Shown here piece after piece: positions 61,693 to 64,000 of a DNA stretch of 64,000 nt. Source of the DNA: Abyssibacter profundi (GTDB taxonomy: Bacteria; Pseudomonadota; Gammaproteobacteria; Nevskiales; OUC007); the NCBI RefSeq assembly GCF_003151135.1, contig NZ_QEQK01000018.1, forward strand, positions 1-64,000. The letters are read 5' to 3'. Position numbers and translations under genes: made by a program. Numbering within the stretch: the first letter of the stretch is position 1; each line of letters begins with the position of its first letter. The notes below the pieces were generated by a model. The model was not told the DNA's origin and searched no databases. It saw nothing but the letters and a program-made list of their open reading frames with translations.

Positions 61693-62633
61693 GACTCGTC
61701 TCCCAGACCGGCAGCCTGGCGTTGCTGCTGGCGTTGTTCGAACAATGCTTTGGCCTGGGCCAGGGGGTCGGTGACCGCCACATCGACGCTCTGTTCAATC
61801 GCGCGCCCTGGCAGCAGGGCATCGCAGCTCAGGGTGTAGCGGTGAGCACCCAACGCGCTTGGACGCAGGTGTTCCTGGCCATTGGCCGCACGCGGTCCCG
61901 ACCAGCCGTCGCTGGCCACACAGCCACTCACCGAGCGCGCGGACCAGATCAGTTGCGTCGATTGGCCCTGTTCGATCTGGCTGGCTGTGATCTCCAGCGT
62001 AAGCGTCGGTGCCGGCAGGCCTTCCAATGTCACCGCGCGAGCCACCTGCCCCCCGGGTCCACGACATTGCAGCCTGAATTCACGCACGCCAAGGGCGGCC
62101 GCCAGTGACGTCCGGCCGGACAGCGCGCGCGTGCCGCTCCATTCGGCATCCCCGCTGGCCAGGCATTCTTCGGCGTCGGTGCTAACCCACTGCAATGTGA
62201 CCAACTCGCCGACCAGCAAGCGAGTCGCGGTGAGTTTGAAATCCAGGCTGGGCGCTGGCAGGCCGCGTAGCGTCACGCTGTCGCTGGTCTGTAACTGGGT
62301 GCTTGCGCAGGTCAGCGTGAAGACTTGCTCGCCCGCGGCGGTTAGCAACACCGATTCGCGACCTGACAAGGGCTTGCGGCCTTCCCATCCGCCGGAGGCG
62401 AAGCACTCCTCAGCGTGGTCGCCACGCCAGCTGAGTAGGACCTGCTCACCCACCGCAGCTTCTTCCCTGCTGGCGGTCAGTTCTACGGTCGGCGCAACCG
62501 GCACCGGAGGCCGCGGAGCAGCCACCCCAGAACCCGCGTCGTCACCACAACCAGCGAGCAGGACGAGCAAACCGAGCAGACCGGCGCGCTGGTGTTTGAG
62601 TGCGCGCGCTGCGCGTGCAGGCTGTGTAGGCAT
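61689..62633 (-). CDS. Lipoprotein with three tandem Ig-like modules
   Basis: This 314-residue protein has a lipoprotein signal (lipobox LAGC). Three related modules of about 75 residues follow, each with a conserved Trp, two cysteines and an SG..W.G pattern (for example CFASGGWEG, CLASGDAEWSG, CVASDGWSG). Each probably forms a disulfide-linked Ig-like fold. The start at 62633 is chosen so the lipobox is near the N-terminus. It precedes the phospholipase-like gene and is coupled to it, so the two may act together at the surface. Confidence 0.78.
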   Translation of the reverse strand: MPTQPARAARALKHQRAGLLGLLVLLAGCGDDAGSGVAAPRPPVPVAPTVELTASREEAAVGEQVLLSWRGDHAEECFASGGWEGRKPLSGRESVLLTAAGEQVFTLTCASTQLQTSDSVTLRGLPAPSLDFKLTATRLLVGELVTLQWVSTDAEECLASGDAEWSGTRALSGRTSLAAALGVREFRLQCRGPGGQVARAVTLEGLPAPTLTLEITASQIEQGQSTQLIWSARSVSGCVASDGWSGPRAANGQEHLRPSALGAHRYTLSCDALLPGRAIEQSVDVAVTDPLAQAKALFEQRQQQRQAAGLGDES

Positions 62634-62707
62634 GACCGCCCCCCAGGATCGGCGCCCAGTCTGGCGCGTATAGATTGCGGGGTGATGACCGACCTCGGCA
62701 TTGACGG

Positions 62708-63352
62708 TCAGATGCACCGCCGCTCGGATGCGATCTCGACAATGCATTTTGCAAGTTGCTCGGCCGTGCCGATGCGCGTGGGTTCTACCCGCCGAATGGC
62801 ATTCAACGGCATGTCGGGGAACTGGGCATCGTCGGGGTCCTGAATCAGGCAATAGCCACCCGCGTCGCTAATCGCCCGCAAGCCGGCCGTGCCATCCCAC
62901 AAGGTACCGGACAACACGACCCCCACGCTGTTCGGCCCCGCAAACTCGGCAGCGGATTCGAACAGCGCATCGATACGGCGCATCCGCATGGCACGCTCGT
63001 GCATGGCATCAATACTGACGCGATCACCCTCGATGGTGACGAACTCGGACGGCGCACCGACTAGCAGCGTGGCGCAGTCAAGGGATTCTCCGTCCTCGGG
63101 CTCGTTGACGCGCACCCCAGAGTAGCGCCGCAGAATCTCTGCCAGTCGATTGCCAGGACTATCGGGTGGTCGATGGGTGGCGATGACCACGGTGGCCTGC
63201 AGACTGGGAGGCAGTCGATCCAGGAGCCGCATCAGCGCATCCAACCCGCCCGCCGAGGCGCCAATTACGATCAGCAGGTTGGGAATATCGGGCTTGGCAT
63301 GGTCATCGTCTCCGGAGCCACGCACCGGCTGCTCACCCTGTTTGTTGCGCAC
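62708..63352 (-). CDS. Stand-alone CheB-type methylesterase domain protein
   Basis: This 214-residue protein is a CheB catalytic domain without the usual receiver. The triad is visible as S33 (GASAGG), H60 (ATHRPP) and D153 (LWDGTAG). It should demethylate chemoreceptors, or other substrates, without phospho-control. The start is a GTG at 63352 with no clear Shine-Dalgarno site. It is not near other che genes in this window. Confidence 0.88.
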   Translation of the reverse strand: MRNKQGEQPVRGSGDDDHAKPDIPNLLIVIGASAGGLDALMRLLDRLPPSLQATVVIATHRPPDSPGNRLAEILRRYSGVRVNEPEDGESLDCATLLVGAPSEFVTIEGDRVSIDAMHERAMRMRRIDALFESAAEFAGPNSVGVVLSGTLWDGTAGLRAISDAGGYCLIQDPDDAQFPDMPLNAIRRVEPTRIGTAEQLAKCIVEIASERRCI

Positions 63353-63479
63353 GCTGAACCCGCTGATTCAAGGGCCCAGAAGTGTAGCCCGGACCGCCCC
63401 GCGGTGGACCGGACCGCCAGCGGGTGCTAAACACGGCCCCATAGACCGACGTGAACGTCGGCGATCAGGGAGACAGGGT

Positions 63480-64000
63480 ATGAAGAAGTTTGCAGGGACG
63501 CTGGTCGCGCTGCTGGTGATCACGGTCATCGGCTACATCGTCGCGGCACGCCAGAATTGGCTGGGTTCACCCCCGGGCCCTGGTGCCATCACCGGCGATG
63601 GCCTGCCCCAGGCAGCCGTCATCGCTCGCCAGCAGGCGCGGGTCGATGCTGCGACCTCTGCTGGTGTGGATGGCCCCAAGCATGTGCTGTTCGGGGACTT
63701 TCACGTGCATACGACCTACTCCACCGATGCGTTTCTCTGGTCCCTGCCAATGGCCGGTGGTCGGGGCGTCCATCCCATCGGAGATACCTGCGACTACGCA
63801 CGTTACTGCTCAGGTCTGGATTTCTGGGGGATTACTGACCATGCGGCAGCCTCCACGCCGCGGCGCTGGAATGAAACCAAGGCGTCGCTGCGACAATGCC
63901 AAGCACTGGCAGGCGATCCGGCACAGCCGGATCTGGTGTCGTTCCTCGGCTTCGAATGGACGCAGGTCGGCAATCTCCCCACCAACCACTATGGCCATAA
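63480..64000 (+). CDS. DUF3604 family protein, N-terminal part
   Basis: The gene starts with ATG at 63480 behind AGGGAG and runs off the window, leaving 173 residues visible. It has an N-terminal hydrophobic segment (about 5-22, signal or anchor), then GDFHVHTTYSTDAF and GITDHAAAS. These match the metal-binding N-terminus of DUF3604, a PHP-like metallo-hydrolase family often found in marine bacteria. It is exported or membrane-anchored. The C-terminal catalytic part lies beyond the window. Confidence 0.85.
   Translation, partial: MKKFAGTLVALLVITVIGYIVAARQNWLGSPPGPGAITGDGLPQAAVIARQQARVDAATSAGVDGPKHVLFGDFHVHTTYSTDAFLWSLPMAGGRGVHPIGDTCDYARYCSGLDFWGITDHAAASTPRRWNETKASLRQCQALAGDPAQPDLVSFLGFEWTQVGNLPTNHYGH

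Noticed and set aside
1-64000. Search by eye for tRNA, rRNA, CRISPR arrays, transposases, integrases and phage genes
   Set aside because: None was seen. No TTCRA-type tRNA arms with matching cloverleaf, no regularly spaced repeats, and no mobile-element proteins.

Overview
The window is about 64 kb of GC-rich DNA with dense, often overlapping genes. The content points to a motile, aerobic, environmental gammaproteobacterium: a FlgA/FlgM/FlgN and flgBCDEFGHIJKL cluster of gammaproteobacterial layout, CheV, a Crc-locus-like xthA/pyrE pair, a DUF294-CBS/DnaQ pair, DUF1302 and RoxA-like proteins. The profile resembles Nevskiales/Salinisphaerales-type marine or soil bacteria, but the sequence alone does not name the species. 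I saw no rRNA, tRNA, CRISPR, prophage or insertion sequence.

Layout. 1-7.5 kb: thiolase, a DUF294-CBS signalling protein with a DnaQ-like exonuclease, and a secreted subtilisin-like protease. These lie among three copies of a roughly 0.55 kb modular intergenic repeat. 7.6-20.7 kb: a PilZ protein, a DUF1302 outer-membrane protein with a divergent GbsR/MarR regulator and a clear palindromic operator, a DUF2058 protein, a PhoD-type phosphatase, a multihaem RoxA-like lipoprotein, Ada-AlkA/Ogt alkylation repair, a queuosine-precursor transporter and an AraC regulator. 20.8-34.5 kb: a Baeyer-Villiger-type monooxygenase, the xthA-ampG-Rieske-tryptophan dioxygenase operon, pyrE, a FabH-type synthase, glutathione peroxidase, an alcohol dehydrogenase, a YraQ-type permease and several small proteins. 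34.6-55.7 kb: the signalling and motility block. It holds a FIST sensor/histidine kinase/two response regulators operon, flgL to flgB, cheV, flgA, flgMN, a YcgR-like PilZ protein and a GAF-PAS-GGDEF-EAL protein. 55.8-64 kb: secreted or lipoprotein hydrolases, a zinc-phospholipase-like protein with an Ig-repeat lipoprotein, a lone CheB methylesterase domain, and the start of a DUF3604 gene.

The main new result is a shared promoter motif, CTCAAG-N14-RYCGATR, with invariant spacing. It resembles a sigma-28 (FliA) promoter and occurs seven times, each upstream of a plausible target: flgMN-ycgR, flgK, cheV, the FIST/kinase operon, the GGDEF-EAL gene, the distant PilZ gene at 7.6 kb, and an orphan 53-residue gene at 6.6-6.8 kb. 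The flgB operon instead has a good sigma-54 site. Together these suggest a local flagellar class III regulon that includes c-di-GMP effectors, a putative nitric-oxide (NosP-like) phosphorelay and an undescribed small protein.
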